Assembly (NCBI RefSeq): GCF_030687575.1
Contig: NZ_CP117439.1
Location: 3,463,501 to 3,527,500, forward strand
Direction of reading: 5' to 3'
Source: Pseudomonas sp. FP2309
GTDB taxonomy: Bacteria > Pseudomonadota > Gammaproteobacteria > Pseudomonadales > Pseudomonadaceae
Length of the DNA stretch: 64,000 nucleotides
Both the position numbers and the translations under genes were made by a program. Shown one piece after another: positions 37,096 through 48,883 of this stretch. The notes beneath the pieces were generated by a model. It saw only the letters and a list, made by a program, of their open reading frames with translations. It was not told the origin of the DNA and ran no database searches. Each line of letters opens with the position of its first letter. The stretch's first letter is position 1.

Positions 37096-37975
37096 ACCCT
37101 CTGCGGCCTTGCAGGCCGCCGGTGTGAACAAAAACCAGACGCGTGCCGGGGGCGATGCGCCCGGCCTCGATCTGCTGCTTCAACGCCAGCAACGCTTTGC
37201 CGGTGTACAGCGACTCCAGCGGCAGGCCACAGGCCTGCTCGGTGGTGTCGATAAAGTCGCGCAACACCGGATCGACCTTGGCAAAGCCGCCCCGGCTGGC
37301 ATCCAGCAGAACGTAGCCGCCGTGCACCAGGGCACTGACGTTTTGCGCCACACCGTGATCGTCCGGCACCGCCAGTGCGCCATACACCACACGAGCGCCC
37401 GCCTCGGCCAACGCCAGCCCGGCCAGCGTGGTGCCAGTACCCGCCGCCAGCCACCAGCCGTCGTAGTCGGCCCAACCCAGGTTACTCAATTGCCCGCGCA
37501 CCTGTTCCACCAGCACCGCGCAACCCCTGGCGCCCGCCATTCCACCACCGCCTTCGGGCACCGGGTTCAACTGCGGATAAAGCTCACGCCAGGGCGCCCA
37601 AAACTCTGGCGCATGCCGCGCACGATAACCGCCATACCCCAGCCAATGCAGATGCATGCCGAACGCGTTCAGATCTTCTACGGTGGGCGTGTCTTGCTGA
37701 TGGCCACGCAGCAGGCCAACGGTTTGGAAGCCAAAGCGCTTGCCCGCCGCCGCCAGGGCGTGCAGGTGGTTGGAGTGGGCGCCGCCGAGGCTGATGATCC
37801 CCGCGGCCCCCGCCTGTTGCGCCAGGGCCAGGTGTTCGGTGAGTTTGAACCACTTGTTACCGCTGATCAGCGGGTCGATGCGGTCCAGGCGCAACACCGC
37901 CAATTCGACACCTTTGAGCCAGTCCAGCGGCAGCGGTTCAAGGGGCGCGTGGGGCAGCCAGTCGAAAGGACCCAT
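37085..37975 (-). CDS. PLP-dependent ACC deaminase/D-cysteine desulfhydrase family protein
   Basis: The 296-residue fold-type II PLP enzyme has the cofactor Lys in ISGNKWFKLTEHL (about 42), SLGGAHSNHLHALAAAG (about 62-78), and the phosphate-binding loop AAGTGTTLAGLALA (about 175). Members act as 1-aminocyclopropane-1-carboxylate deaminases or D-cysteine desulfhydrases. The sequence alone does not settle which; most such genes in pseudomonads without an ACC-deaminase context encode desulfhydrase-like enzymes. Single gene. Confidence 0.85.
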   Translation of the reverse strand: MGPFDWLPHAPLEPLPLDWLKGVELAVLRLDRIDPLISGNKWFKLTEHLALAQQAGAAGIISLGGAHSNHLHALAAAGKRFGFQTVGLLRGHQQDTPTVEDLNAFGMHLHWLGYGGYRARHAPEFWAPWRELYPQLNPVPEGGGGMAGARGCAVLVEQVRGQLSNLGWADYDGWWLAAGTGTTLAGLALAEAGARVVYGALAVPDDHGVAQNVSALVHGGYVLLDASRGGFAKVDPVLRDFIDTTEQACGLPLESLYTGKALLALKQQIEAGRIAPGTRLVFVHTGGLQGRRGFTA

Positions 37976-38032
37976 CGGGGCACATCTGCATGAAAAAAGG
38001 GGCGGTAGTCTAACACCGCCCCTTTTCGGGTT

Positions 38033-40132
<2,100 letters not shown>

Positions 40133-40284
40133 TTATGTCCCACAGACTAAGAGGCGTCGCCCTACCGCTCAATGACCGAAACTCACAACTTATTGATCCA
40201 AATGCACAGCGCCCCTTGGCAAGCTGGCCCATGGGCCCTACCCTAGTCGGCGAACCCTGCACACGGTCTGTTGTCTGTTGCCCC

Positions 40285-41415
40285 ATGCGTAAACTTCTAG
40301 CGTTCACCGTCTCCATGGCCCTGGTTGCCGCCGTCGCCGCGTATCTGGTCTGGACCCAGGAGCGCCCTGTGGCGCATTACCTGTCGGACCTGCGCATCAC
40401 CCTGGCGGTCAACGAAGGCGAGCCTGCCGATCGTGGCAATTTGCTGGGTATTCAGCCGGAGCTGTTTCCCGCCGATTACCAGAGCCTGGAACGCTTGCAC
40501 CTCAAACTGGCGGCGTACCTGCAAAACGCCAGGGACCAGGGCCTGATCAACGACAAAACCATCGTGGTGCTACCGGAACATATCGGCACCTGGCTGATGC
40601 TCACCGGCGAGAAAAACGAGGTGTACCAGGCGCTGCACGTCAAAGACGCGATGCACTGGCTGTCGTTGAGCAACCCGCTGCAGTTCCTGCGCGCCTGGAT
40701 CAGCGCCACCGGCGAAAGCCGTACCGACGACGCCTACCTGCGCATGAAGGCCCCCGGCATGGCGCGCGACTATCAGGTGTTGTTCGGCGGTCTGGCCAAG
40801 GAATTTGGTGTCACCGTGGTTGCTGGCTCCATCGCCCTGCCCAATCCGAGTGTGAGCCGGGGGCAACTGCAGGTTGGCCACGGCGCGTTGTATAACGCCA
40901 GCGTGGTGTTCGCCGCAGACGGCTTGCCCCTTGGCGATCCACAGCGTCAGCTCTATCCGATCTACGATGAGCGCGGGTTTATCGAACCCGGTGACGAAAA
41001 CATCGTCAGCGTGGTCGACACCCCGGCTGGGCGCCTCGGCGTGCTGGTGGGCAGTGACAGTTGGTACCCGGACAACTACCGCAAACTCAACGAACAAGGC
41101 GCGCAATTGATCGCCGTACCGGCCTTTGTGCTCGGGCGTGAGACCTGGGAGCGGCCGTGGCGCGGTTTCAAAAGCGTCTCTACGCCGCAGGAAATCAGCC
41201 TCAAACCCGAAGAACTCAGCGAGGGTGAAGCCTGGCGCCGCCTCACGTTGATCAGCCAGCAACCCGTCAGCCAGGCCAGCGCCGGCATGAGTGTGTTCCT
41301 GCGTGGGCAGTTCTGGGATTTGGGCACCGCCGGGCAAAGCTTTCTGAGCCACAACGGGCACATCAGCAGCGACGGCGCCGCCCGGGGCGCGCGCCTGTTG
41401 AATATCTGGCTGTAA
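40285..41415 (+). CDS. Membrane-anchored nitrilase-like protein lacking the catalytic triad
   Basis: The 376-residue protein begins with a signal anchor (about 4-23). The rest has the carbon-nitrogen hydrolase fold: KTIVVLPEHIGTW with the Glu (98) kept, VVFAADGLPLGDPQRQL, ERGFIEPGDENI and LGVLVGSDSWYPDNYRKL. In active nitrilases the Lys sits near the third of these and Cys in C-x-D before the FP; here those places hold Arg/Gln (about 221-222) and Gly/Ser (256-257). It is therefore probably not a hydrolase. Next to fadH and an AraC gene, an order shared with P. aeruginosa. Confidence 0.75.
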   Translation: MRKLLAFTVSMALVAAVAAYLVWTQERPVAHYLSDLRITLAVNEGEPADRGNLLGIQPELFPADYQSLERLHLKLAAYLQNARDQGLINDKTIVVLPEHIGTWLMLTGEKNEVYQALHVKDAMHWLSLSNPLQFLRAWISATGESRTDDAYLRMKAPGMARDYQVLFGGLAKEFGVTVVAGSIALPNPSVSRGQLQVGHGALYNASVVFAADGLPLGDPQRQLYPIYDERGFIEPGDENIVSVVDTPAGRLGVLVGSDSWYPDNYRKLNEQGAQLIAVPAFVLGRETWERPWRGFKSVSTPQEISLKPEELSEGEAWRRLTLISQQPVSQASAGMSVFLRGQFWDLGTAGQSFLSHNGHISSDGAARGARLLNIWL

Positions 41416-41419
41416 CGCA

Positions 41420-42454
41420 GTGAAGCCGGTGCGCCTGGGGGATCTGTCGGTGGGCTTCGTGCACACACTGGCCGATGCCATCAGCAGCCACGGGCTCGAC
41501 CCACAACCGCTGCTGCTGCAATACGGCCTCGACTCCGCGCGCCTCGCCGAAGCGGGCGCCCGGTTATCAATCCCACGTTATATGCGCCTGGGCCATGCGG
41601 CGATCCAGCTCACCGGCGACCCCGGCCTGGGCCTGCGCATGGGCCAGCTCAGCCGCTTGAGCCAGGCGGGGCTTGCCGGGGTCACCGCCGCGCAGGCGCC
41701 CAACGTACGTGAAGCAGCGCGCGCGCTGACGCGCTTCGAAGCACTGTATGGCTCCAACTATCGCGGGCAATCGAGCTTCCATGAAGACGCCGATGGCGCC
41801 TGGCTGCGCTTTTATTCCATCAGCCCCTATAACGCTTACAACCGCTTTGTGGTGGACTCGATCATCGCCGGCTGGCTGAATCAACTGTCGGGCCTCGCCC
41901 AACAGCCGATTCACGCGCAACGCATCGAGATCGAGTTCGACGCCCCGGACTACAGCGAGCAGTACAACCTGCTGGGCGACGGCGTGGTGCACTTTGGCGC
42001 CGACGCCAACCAACTGCGCCTGAACCAACCCACCCTGGCATTGCGCAACCCGCAGCATTGCCCCAGCACCTGGCAACTGTTGCTGCAACTGTGCGAAAGG
42101 GAATTGGAGCAATTGACCCGCACCCGCAGTCTGCGCGAACGCATTACACGCCTGCTCGGGCCGATGCTCAATGGCGGCCGGGAACCCGACCTGGAAGAAG
42201 TGGCGGCACGCCTGAAGCTGCCAACCTGGACACTGCGCCGCAAACTCGCCGAAGAAGGCACCCAGTTCCGCGCGATTCTCAACGATACCCGCCGCGACCT
42301 GGCCATGACCTACATTCGCGATACGGAGCTGGCGTTCGGCGAGATCGCCTACCTGCTCGGTTTTGCCTCAGCCCAAGCATTCCAACGCGCGTTCAGGCGC
42401 TGGAACAACCAGACCCCAGGGGAATTTCGCCGCAGTCAGCGGCATTCCGCCTGA
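41420..42454 (+). CDS. AraC-family transcriptional regulator
   Basis: The 344-residue protein has an N-terminal arabinose-binding-like regulatory region of the OruR/ArgR-like (Arabinose_bd) type (about 20-210) and two helix-turn-helix motifs at 245-340 (LEEVAARLKLPTWTLRRKLAEEGTQF; IAYLLGFASAQAFQRAFRRWNNQTPGEFR). The start is GTG at 41420, four bases after the nitrilase-like gene, so the two are co-transcribed. Its target is unknown; fatty-acid genes such as fadH are candidates from context only. Confidence 0.88.
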   Translation: MKPVRLGDLSVGFVHTLADAISSHGLDPQPLLLQYGLDSARLAEAGARLSIPRYMRLGHAAIQLTGDPGLGLRMGQLSRLSQAGLAGVTAAQAPNVREAARALTRFEALYGSNYRGQSSFHEDADGAWLRFYSISPYNAYNRFVVDSIIAGWLNQLSGLAQQPIHAQRIEIEFDAPDYSEQYNLLGDGVVHFGADANQLRLNQPTLALRNPQHCPSTWQLLLQLCERELEQLTRTRSLRERITRLLGPMLNGGREPDLEEVAARLKLPTWTLRRKLAEEGTQFRAILNDTRRDLAMTYIRDTELAFGEIAYLLGFASAQAFQRAFRRWNNQTPGEFRRSQRHSA

Positions 42455-42462
42455 AGTCAGTT

Positions 42463-42549
42463 TTACAGCTCGGTGGCGTCGTCGACCGGATCCAACGGAT
42501 CCCACTCAAAGGCCTGGTACTCCAACAGTTCTTCCTGGTAATCGTCCAT
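42463..42549 (-). CDS. 28-residue acidic microprotein, unknown function
   Basis: A tiny gene, MDDYQEELLEYQAFEWDPL... ending DDATEL, with a very strong ribosome-binding site (AGGAG, seven bases before ATG). Ten of 28 residues are Asp or Glu, and there is no Lys or Arg. I recall very similar short proteins beside the same AraC gene in other pseudomonads, which would argue against chance, but this needs a search. It is convergent with the AraC gene. Confidence 0.7.
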   Translation of the reverse strand: MDDYQEELLEYQAFEWDPLDPVDDATEL

Positions 42550-42907
42550 CGTGGACTCCTTTCTGATGTTTAAAGCGGCTGCCAGATAGATGACCTGCAC
42601 AGCCAGCCTAAAGTGCCGTCATGACGAAAAAATGTCCGTGTCGTGACGTTCCTGCACCTTCAGATTAAACGTAGCAGCGGTGTAGGAATTTATCACCTCA
42701 GTTTTTGACGCGCGTTATTGCGCGCCCGGCCCGTCAAGGTACTCAGGAAACCTCTTGCTAAATCTTTGAAGTGGAACGGCGCTGCAACGTGTCGGCGGAC
42801 GTGAGGGCGCTGGCCGATGACAGCGTCATCGGTCGCGAGAACATCGGAGAGACGATCCAGCGCTACGGGGTCGACGTCGACCAAAGGCCGACCCCGCGTG
42901 GCCTGAT
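42550..42907. other. 358 bases without a recognisable gene
   Basis: Contains the presumed promoter of the microprotein gene and a small inverted repeat (GCGCG-TTATTG-CGCGC near 42711-42726). Short open frames run through it on both strands, but none has a good ribosome-binding site or family character. Confidence 0.5.
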
Positions 42908-43705
42908 TTACTGCGCTGACGCCGGCAGCGGCGGAATAGCTTCGGTCGGTGCCGGCAGGTCGGGATTGGTCGGTGCGGGCGCGGGTGCCGGTGCGGGTTC
43001 AGGTGCCGGCGCTTGCTCAGGGGCAATCGGTGCGGGTTCTGCAGGCGGGGCCACGGGCTGCGAAGTGGTGGGTTCCTCCTTCGGCGCTTCGGCCTTCTCG
43101 GCGAGCGGTGCGGCCTTGGGCTCCGGCACACCCAACTCAGCCTTGGGCTTCTCGGGAATATGCTCGGCCGCCTTCACTTCCTGAGGCAGGAACACGTCCA
43201 CCAGCGCAAAGTAACGCTCGTAAAATTTTGGCGCCGAGACGGTTTCGCTGGCCACCTTGACCATCGAGTCATCGGTGGAACCGATCGGCATCGACACAGA
43301 GCCCAGCACCCCCACACCCAGGCTCGCGGAGTTGTTGACCTTCTTCAGTGCGTAACGATCCTGAAGCGCGTTGGCAAACATCGTCGAGTGTTTCTTGCCT
43401 TTGCCATCATCGGCGCACACCACATTGAAGCTGATCTGCAAATGGGTCTCGCCGGTCTGCTGGAAGCTCTTGTTGCCCACCACCAGTTTCGGGTCGCTGC
43501 TGGTAATGATGTAGCCCTGGCTCAGCAAGGCACGCCGTGCGGCTTCGCACGCGTCCACATCGCTGACAGGGTAATCCCGGGAAAACGTACCCGAGTCGTC
43601 GAAACTTTCATGTTCGTAAATAGCGGTCTTGGGTGACGAGCAGCCCGCGGCGCCCGCCAACACCAGCGCCAGCCCGAGACTGCGCAAGTAAAATGATGTC
43701 GACAT
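42908..43705 (-). CDS. DUF2242 lipoprotein with Pro/Ala-rich tail
   Basis: Secreted lipoprotein of 265 residues; the lipobox LAGAAGC ends at Cys22. The conserved DUF2242 domain (about 28-165) includes YPVSDVDACEAARRALLSQGY and SFNVVCADDGKGKKHSTMF. The C-terminal 95 residues are low-complexity Pro-Ala-Glu repeats, probably a spacer. Function is unknown. CAGGA precedes the ATG. Confidence 0.85.
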   Translation of the reverse strand: MSTSFYLRSLGLALVLAGAAGCSSPKTAIYEHESFDDSGTFSRDYPVSDVDACEAARRALLSQGYIITSSDPKLVVGNKSFQQTGETHLQISFNVVCADDGKGKKHSTMFANALQDRYALKKVNNSASLGVGVLGSVSMPIGSTDDSMVKVASETVSAPKFYERYFALVDVFLPQEVKAAEHIPEKPKAELGVPEPKAAPLAEKAEAPKEEPTTSQPVAPPAEPAPIAPEQAPAPEPAPAPAPAPTNPDLPAPTEAIPPLPASAQ

Positions 43706-43867
43706 TGAAAATCCTGAGGAAAACGGTCTGGCCGGTATTGTGCAACAGAACGTGGCCTTGGCGCGCGCATTCCTGTCGGTAAAACGTCACAGGCTTACGC
43801 GACGGCGTCTGCAGGAAAACGCCCTGATGTTGAAGATGGTCATCCACCTCCCGCAGCAGCGCCCATG

Positions 43868-43902
43868 AAAAAGCCCCCGGTCCTTTCAGACCGGGGGCTT
43901 TT
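43868..43902 (-). terminator. ppiD terminator
   Basis: GCCCCCGGTC (43873-43882), 6-base loop, GACCGGGGGC (43889-43898), flanked by A and T runs: a 10-base-pair stem directly after the ppiD stop. Confidence 0.88.
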
Positions 43903-43916
43903 GGTTCAAGCCGCTA

Positions 43917-45791
43917 TCAGTACTTCTTGATGTCAGCTTTGCTTTCCAGCTGCTTACGGTAGGCCGCGAAGTCTTCCTGGCCGAGACGGGAGGCGAGGAA
44001 GCGGCGGTATTGCGCCTTTTCTTCGTCCGATGGTGCAGCGGCTTCGTTCACGCCGTTCAAGCGCACGATCACCAAACTACCGTCCGCAAGGGTCACGGTG
44101 GTGAAGGTCGGCTTGTCCTTGGCCGCAGGCTTAGGCATGCGGAACAGGGCTTGCAGCACGGCCGGATCAATCGCTTCCTGGCTACGGGTAGCCGCTTCAG
44201 TGGTTTTCCAGGCCTGGCCATCAACTGGCTGGTTTAGCGGGATCTTGCCATTGCGCAAGCCAGCGATCAGCTCTTCAGCGTGGGTCTTGGCAGCCGCGCT
44301 TGCACGCTCCTTGGCCATCTGGGTGCGGATCGCCGCGGCAACGCTTTCCAGCGGCAGTTGCGCAGGTTTGCGGTGCTCTTTGGCACGCAGCACGATAATG
44401 GTTTCCGGGTCCAGTTCGATGGCAGTGCTGTTGGCACCTTCATCCAAGACTTCCGGGCTGAATGCGGCGGTGACCACGGCACGGTTGGCCGTAACCCCTT
44501 CGCCACCTTCACGGCCGAACGGCGCGGACGTGTGCACGGTCAGCTTCAGGTCGGACGCTGGTTGAGCCAGGTCGGAGGCTTCGAATGCCGCATCTTCCAA
44601 TTGCTTGGTCGCTTCGACAAAACGTTGCTCTACCTGCCGGGTCTTGAGTTCGCGGGTCAACTTGTCTTTCAGGCTGGCAAACGTCGGCACTTCTGGTGCT
44701 TCAACGCCCAACAGCTTGATCAAGTGCCAACCGAAGGCGCTACGTACCGGCGCCGAGACCTGGTCCTTTTTCAAGGCGTACAGGGCGGTTTCGAAGTCTG
44801 GATCGTAGACACCTGGGCCGGCAAAGCCGAGGTCGCCGCCGTTGTTGGCCGAACCTGGATCCTGGGAGAGTTCCTTGGCCAGGGCGTCAAACTTCTCGCC
44901 TTTGGCCAGGCGCGCCTGGATCTCTTCGATCTTGGCCTTGGCTTGCGCGTCGGTGACCTTGTCGTTGACTTCAATCAGGATGTGCGCAGCACGACGCTGT
45001 TCAGCAAGGTTGGCGGTTTCTTTCTCGTAAGCCGCCTGCAGCTCATCATCCTTGACGCTGACCTGATCGAAGAACGACGACTTCTTCAGCTCCAGATAGT
45101 CGATGACCACCTGGTCCGGGGTCATGAACTCTTTGGCGTGCTGGTCGTAGTAAGCCTTGACCTCATCGTCGGTGAGTTTCACCGCAGCAGGGTTAGCCTT
45201 GATGTTGACGGTGGCGAAATCGCGTGTCTGTTTTTCCAGACGAGCGAATGCCAGCACTTGGGCATCAGTGACAAAACCGCTGCCTGCGATACCGGCGCGA
45301 ACCTGGCCCATCAGCATTTCCTGGGTCATCATCTGACGGAACTGCAGACGGTTATAGCCCAGTTGACGGATCACTTGGTCAAAGCGGTCAGCGTTGAACT
45401 TGCCGTCGACCTGGAATTCCGGCGTTTGCAGGATCACCTGGTCCAGCGCAGCTTCAGAGAAGCCAAACTTGGAATCGGCGGCGCCTTGCAGCAGCAGTTT
45501 GCGATCGATCAGACCCTTGAGGGCCGCTTCGCGCAGCAGTTTTTCGTCCAGCAGCGAAGCATCGAAATCCTTGCCCAGCTGTTGCATCAGCTGACGACGT
45601 TGCATATCGACGGCCTGGCTCAGTTCGGCTTGAGTGATCGCTTCACCGTTGACCTTGGCCACGTCTTGCTTGTTATTACCTGAAGCCTGAAAAATGGCCT
45701 CGATACCGGTGAACGCCATCAATGCGACGATGATCCCGATAATGGTCTTGGCAATCCAGCCTTGTGAATTGTCCCTGATATTTTGCAGCAT
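43917..45791 (-). CDS. ppiD: Peptidyl-prolyl isomerase/chaperone PpiD (SurA-like)
   Basis: Inner-membrane-anchored periplasmic chaperone that helps outer-membrane and secreted proteins leave the Sec translocon. The 624 residues have one N-terminal anchor (about 13-34), a SurA-like N domain, a parvulin domain at about 265-360 (AAHILIEVNDKVTDAQAKAKI; FGWHLIKL) and a second, weaker C-terminal parvulin-like part. GGGGGA precedes the ATG. Follows hupB as in many gamma-proteobacteria. Confidence 0.95.
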   Translation of the reverse strand: MLQNIRDNSQGWIAKTIIGIIVALMAFTGIEAIFQASGNNKQDVAKVNGEAITQAELSQAVDMQRRQLMQQLGKDFDASLLDEKLLREAALKGLIDRKLLLQGAADSKFGFSEAALDQVILQTPEFQVDGKFNADRFDQVIRQLGYNRLQFRQMMTQEMLMGQVRAGIAGSGFVTDAQVLAFARLEKQTRDFATVNIKANPAAVKLTDDEVKAYYDQHAKEFMTPDQVVIDYLELKKSSFFDQVSVKDDELQAAYEKETANLAEQRRAAHILIEVNDKVTDAQAKAKIEEIQARLAKGEKFDALAKELSQDPGSANNGGDLGFAGPGVYDPDFETALYALKKDQVSAPVRSAFGWHLIKLLGVEAPEVPTFASLKDKLTRELKTRQVEQRFVEATKQLEDAAFEASDLAQPASDLKLTVHTSAPFGREGGEGVTANRAVVTAAFSPEVLDEGANSTAIELDPETIIVLRAKEHRKPAQLPLESVAAAIRTQMAKERASAAAKTHAEELIAGLRNGKIPLNQPVDGQAWKTTEAATRSQEAIDPAVLQALFRMPKPAAKDKPTFTTVTLADGSLVIVRLNGVNEAAAPSDEEKAQYRRFLASRLGQEDFAAYRKQLESKADIKKY

Positions 45792-45863
45792 GCGTCCCCC
45801 AGAAACGGTTGAACTTCAAAAATTGGCAACCGTGGAGCGTGGGTAGAGTCCGGATAGAAGAAA

Positions 45864-45883
45864 GGCGCATCCGAGGATGCGCC
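45864..45883 (-). terminator. Hairpin terminator between hupB and ppiD
   Basis: GGCGCATCC (45864-45872), loop GA, GGATGCGCC (45875-45883). On the minus strand it is followed by TTTCTTC, so it ends transcripts coming from hupB or from the structured element next to it. Confidence 0.8.
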
Positions 45884-45894
45884 TTCTCGTAACT

Positions 45895-45972
45895 GGCGGA
45901 GCGGACGGGGGTTTTCTACTGATACCCCCGGCGTGGCGACCCAATGGATACGTGGGTCAGCTACCGCTCCGC
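45895..45972 (-). ncRNA. Three-way-junction-like RNA element between hupB and ppiD
   Basis: An outer stem GCGGAGCGG (45896-45904) / CCGCTCCGC (45964-45972) encloses two hairpins: CGGGGGT (45906-45912) / ACCCCCG (45924-45930), and GACCCA (45938-45943) / TGGGTC (45953-45958). A terminator follows on the minus strand. The arrangement would form in RNA of either strand; the minus strand is favoured by the terminator. It could be a processed 3' part of hupB mRNA, an independent small RNA or a dispersed repeat. I do not recognise it. Confidence 0.45.
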
Positions 45973-46023
45973 TGCCAGGCCAGACCTGCGTCCGACCCGG
46001 GTAAGCAAAGGCTTGAACGAAGC

Positions 46024-46296
46024 TTAGTTAACGGCTTCTTTCAGGGCTTTACCGGCTTTGAAACCTGGTTTCTTGGCAGCAGCGATTTGCAGTGCTTTGC
46101 CAGTCTGTGGGTTACGGCCAGTGCGGGCTGGGCGATCAGTCACAGAGAACGTACCGAAGCCTACCAGTACCACGGAGTCGCCGGCCTTCAGAGCGCCAGT
46201 GACGGATTCGATTACTGCATCCAGCGCACGGCCGGCAGCAGCTTTCGGGATATCAGCGGATGCAGCGATAGCATCAATCAGTTCCGACTTGTTCAC
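46024..46296 (-). CDS. hupB: DNA-binding protein HU-beta
   Basis: Nucleoid-associated protein of 90 residues. The start is GTG at 46296 (read as [18 protein letters not shown]) behind AGGGGA; a longer in-frame start would add 19 atypical residues. The DNA-binding arm [19 protein letters not shown] (about 47-66) with the Arg-x-x-Arg-Asn-Pro tip is intact. It lies between lon and ppiD and has its own strong promoter. Confidence 0.96.
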   Translation of the reverse strand: MNKSELIDAIAASADIPKAAAGRALDAVIESVTGALKAGDSVVLVGFGTFSVTDRPARTGRNPQTGKALQIAAAKKPGFKAGKALKEAVN

Positions 46297-46393
46297 TCTA
46301 AGTCCCCTTATATATCTATTGAGTATGATTCTAAGTTTTTTGGTAAACAGCAAAATCCGGTGCTGAATGGCCTGCAGACACTTAAGAGCCGCT

Positions 46394-46422
46394 TTATAAC
46401 AAGGGCTCTAAAAAGCTGTCAA
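46394..46422 (-). promoter_or_regulatory. Sigma-70 promoter of hupB
   Basis: On the minus strand TTGACA (46422-46417), 17 bases, TTATAA (46399-46394; TATAAA if shifted by one). The -35 is perfect. It lies about 100 bases before the GTG start, leaving a leader of roughly 90 bases. Confidence 0.82.
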
Positions 46423-46445
46423 GGAAGCCCCCAGGCTTTAACACA

Positions 46446-48842
46446 TTAATGCGTGCTAATTCTTTCCTTGGAATCAGACTCTCGTTTTTCGTCCTTAGCG
46501 ACAATCTCCGGAGCCACATCCGGCAAGGGCTCCGGCGCGTATTGCAGCGCAATTTGCAGGACCTCGTCAATCCATTTAACCGGTTTAATCTGAAGATCCT
46601 GCTTGATGTTCTCAGGAATTTCCTTCAAGTCGCGAACATTCTCTTCAGGAATGATCACGGTCTTGATACCACCCCGATGTGCAGCGAGCAATTTCTCTTT
46701 CAGGCCCCCGATCGCCAATACCTGACCACGCAGGGTAATTTCGCCGGTCATGGCCACATCGGCGCGCACCGGGATGCCGGTCAATGCTGATACCAGTGCC
46801 GTGCACATGCCTACACCGGCACTGGGACCGTCTTTAGGCGTTGCCCCTTCAGGCATGTGGATATGGGTGTCATGCTTCTCGTGGAAGTCCAGGGGGATAC
46901 CCAGGCTCTTGGCGCGGCTGCGCACGACGGTTTGCGCGGCGGTAATGGATTCGACCATCACGTCACCCAGAGAGCCGGTCTTGATCAACTGGCCCTTGCC
47001 AGGAATCACGGCGGCTTCGATGGTCAGCAATTCGCCACCCACCTGAGTCCACGCCAGACCTGTCACCTGCCCTACCTGATCCTGCTGCTCGGCCAGGCCG
47101 TAGCGGAATTTTTTCACACCCAGGAAGTGTTCCAGAGCGTCGGCAGTGACCTTCACCGAGAAACGTTTTTCCAGCGCATGCTCCTTGACCGCTTTGCGGC
47201 AAATCTTCGCCACCTGACGCTCAAGGCCCCGTACACCGGCCTCGCGGGTGTAGTAACGCACGATGTCGCGAATCGCCTCGACGTCGAATTCAATCTCACC
47301 CTTTTTCAGGCCATTGGCCGAAATCTGCTTGGGCGCGAGGTATTTGACCGCAATGTTGATCTTCTCGTCTTCGGTGTAGCCCGGCAAACGAATCACTTCC
47401 ATGCGGTCCAGCAGCGCAGGCGGGATGTTCATGGAGTTGGAGGTGCACAGGAACATCACGTCGGAGAGGTCGTAGTCGACTTCAAGGTAGTGATCGTTGA
47501 AATTGTGGTTCTGCTCGGGATCGAGCACTTCAAGCAGCGCCGATGCGGGATCGCCGCGCATGTCACTGCCCATTTTGTCGATTTCATCGAGCAGGAACAG
47601 CGGGTTACGCACCCCCACCTTAGTCATCTTTTGAATCAATCTTCCCGGCATCGAACCAATGTACGTACGGCGATGACCACGGATTTCCGCTTCGTCGCGC
47701 ACACCACCAAGGGCCATGCGCACGAATTTGCGATTGGTGGCACTGGCGATCGACTCGGCGAGGGAAGTTTTACCCACACCTGGAGGGCCGACCAGGCATA
47801 ACACTGGACCGCGAATTTTCTTCACGCGCTTTTGCACGGCGAGGTATTCGAGAATGCGCTCTTTGACTTCTTCGAGGCCGTAATGATCTGCGTCGAGAAT
47901 CTCCTCCGCGCGAGTCAGGTCCAGACGCACTTTGGTCTGGGACTTCCACGGCACTTGCACGAGCCAGTCGATGTACGAGCGCACTACGGTGGCTTCGGCC
48001 GACATCGGCGACATTTGCTTGAGCTTGTTCAGCTCGGCATTGGCCTTGGTCAGGGCATCTTTAGGCAAGCCGGCGGCATCGATGCGCTTTTTCAGCTCTT
48101 CGATTTCGTTGTGACCCTCTTCGCTGTCGCCAAGTTCTTTCTGAATGGCCTTCATCTGCTCATTCAGGTAGTACTCGCGCTGACTGCGCTCCATCTGTTT
48201 TTTCACGCGACCACGAATGCGCTTCTCAACCTGCAGCAGGTCGATTTCGGCGTCAAGCAGCGCCAGCACGTGTTCGACACGGGCGGGCAGGTCGATGATT
48301 TCAAGGATGTCCTGCTTCTGCTCGATCTTCAGCGCCATGTGCGCAGCCATCGTGTCGACCAGACGGCTTGGCTCATCAATGCTGTTGAGGGACGACAGGA
48401 CTTCAGCCGGGACTTTCTTACCCAACTGCACATACTGCTCGAACTGCGAGAGCAGGCTGCGTACAAAGACTTCTGACTCGCGCTCAGGGGCTTCGACTTC
48501 GTCGATCAGTGCCACTTCGGCGCGCAGGTGGCCATCCACCTCCATGAAACGCTCTACCGAACCGCGCTGCTCGCCTTCCACCAGCACCTTGACGGTGCCA
48601 TCAGGCAGCTTGAGCAATTGCAGGACAGTGGCAATGGTGCCGACGCGATACAGGGCGTCTTCGCCTGGATCATCATCAGCAGGGTTTCTCTGGGCCAACA
48701 GCAGGATCTGCTTGTCGCCCGTCATCGCGGCCTCGAGGGCTTCGATAGACTTCTCGCGCCCCACGAACAGCGGGATAACCATGTGCGGATACACGACGAC
48801 ATCACGCAACGGCAGGAGAGGCAATTCAATGGTTGTCTTCAT
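46446..48842 (-). CDS. lon: ATP-dependent protease Lon
   Basis: Hexameric cytosolic AAA+ protease degrading damaged and regulatory proteins. The 798 residues comprise the N-terminal substrate domain, AAA+ with Walker [14 protein letters not shown] (about 349-361), and the protease domain with the catalytic Ser in [10 protein letters not shown] (about 674) and the catalytic Lys in the following [16 protein letters not shown] segment. The charged C-terminal extension ([16 protein letters not shown]) is usual in Pseudomonas. A heat-shock promoter precedes it. Confidence 0.97.
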   Translation of the reverse strand: MKTTIELPLLPLRDVVVYPHMVIPLFVGREKSIEALEAAMTGDKQILLLAQRNPADDDPGEDALYRVGTIATVLQLLKLPDGTVKVLVEGEQRGSVERFMEVDGHLRAEVALIDEVEAPERESEVFVRSLLSQFEQYVQLGKKVPAEVLSSLNSIDEPSRLVDTMAAHMALKIEQKQDILEIIDLPARVEHVLALLDAEIDLLQVEKRIRGRVKKQMERSQREYYLNEQMKAIQKELGDSEEGHNEIEELKKRIDAAGLPKDALTKANAELNKLKQMSPMSAEATVVRSYIDWLVQVPWKSQTKVRLDLTRAEEILDADHYGLEEVKERILEYLAVQKRVKKIRGPVLCLVGPPGVGKTSLAESIASATNRKFVRMALGGVRDEAEIRGHRRTYIGSMPGRLIQKMTKVGVRNPLFLLDEIDKMGSDMRGDPASALLEVLDPEQNHNFNDHYLEVDYDLSDVMFLCTSNSMNIPPALLDRMEVIRLPGYTEDEKINIAVKYLAPKQISANGLKKGEIEFDVEAIRDIVRYYTREAGVRGLERQVAKICRKAVKEHALEKRFSVKVTADALEHFLGVKKFRYGLAEQQDQVGQVTGLAWTQVGGELLTIEAAVIPGKGQLIKTGSLGDVMVESITAAQTVVRSRAKSLGIPLDFHEKHDTHIHMPEGATPKDGPSAGVGMCTALVSALTGIPVRADVAMTGEITLRGQVLAIGGLKEKLLAAHRGGIKTVIIPEENVRDLKEIPENIKQDLQIKPVKWIDEVLQIALQYAPEPLPDVAPEIVAKDEKRESDSKERISTH

Positions 48843-48883
48843 GATTTCGCCTCTATGACAGTTGAAAAATTAGCTTGAAACCA

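Noticed and set aside
42771..43184. A plus-strand open frame opposite the DUF2242 gene
   Set aside because: The C-terminal part is the complement of the Pro/Ala-rich tail (Gly/Ala repeats), and the start has no ribosome-binding site.
45895..45972. A tRNA or tmRNA in the hupB-ppiD gap
   Set aside because: No T arm (GGTTCRANNCC), no CCA end and no anticodon arm of the right size; the stems form a three-way junction instead.
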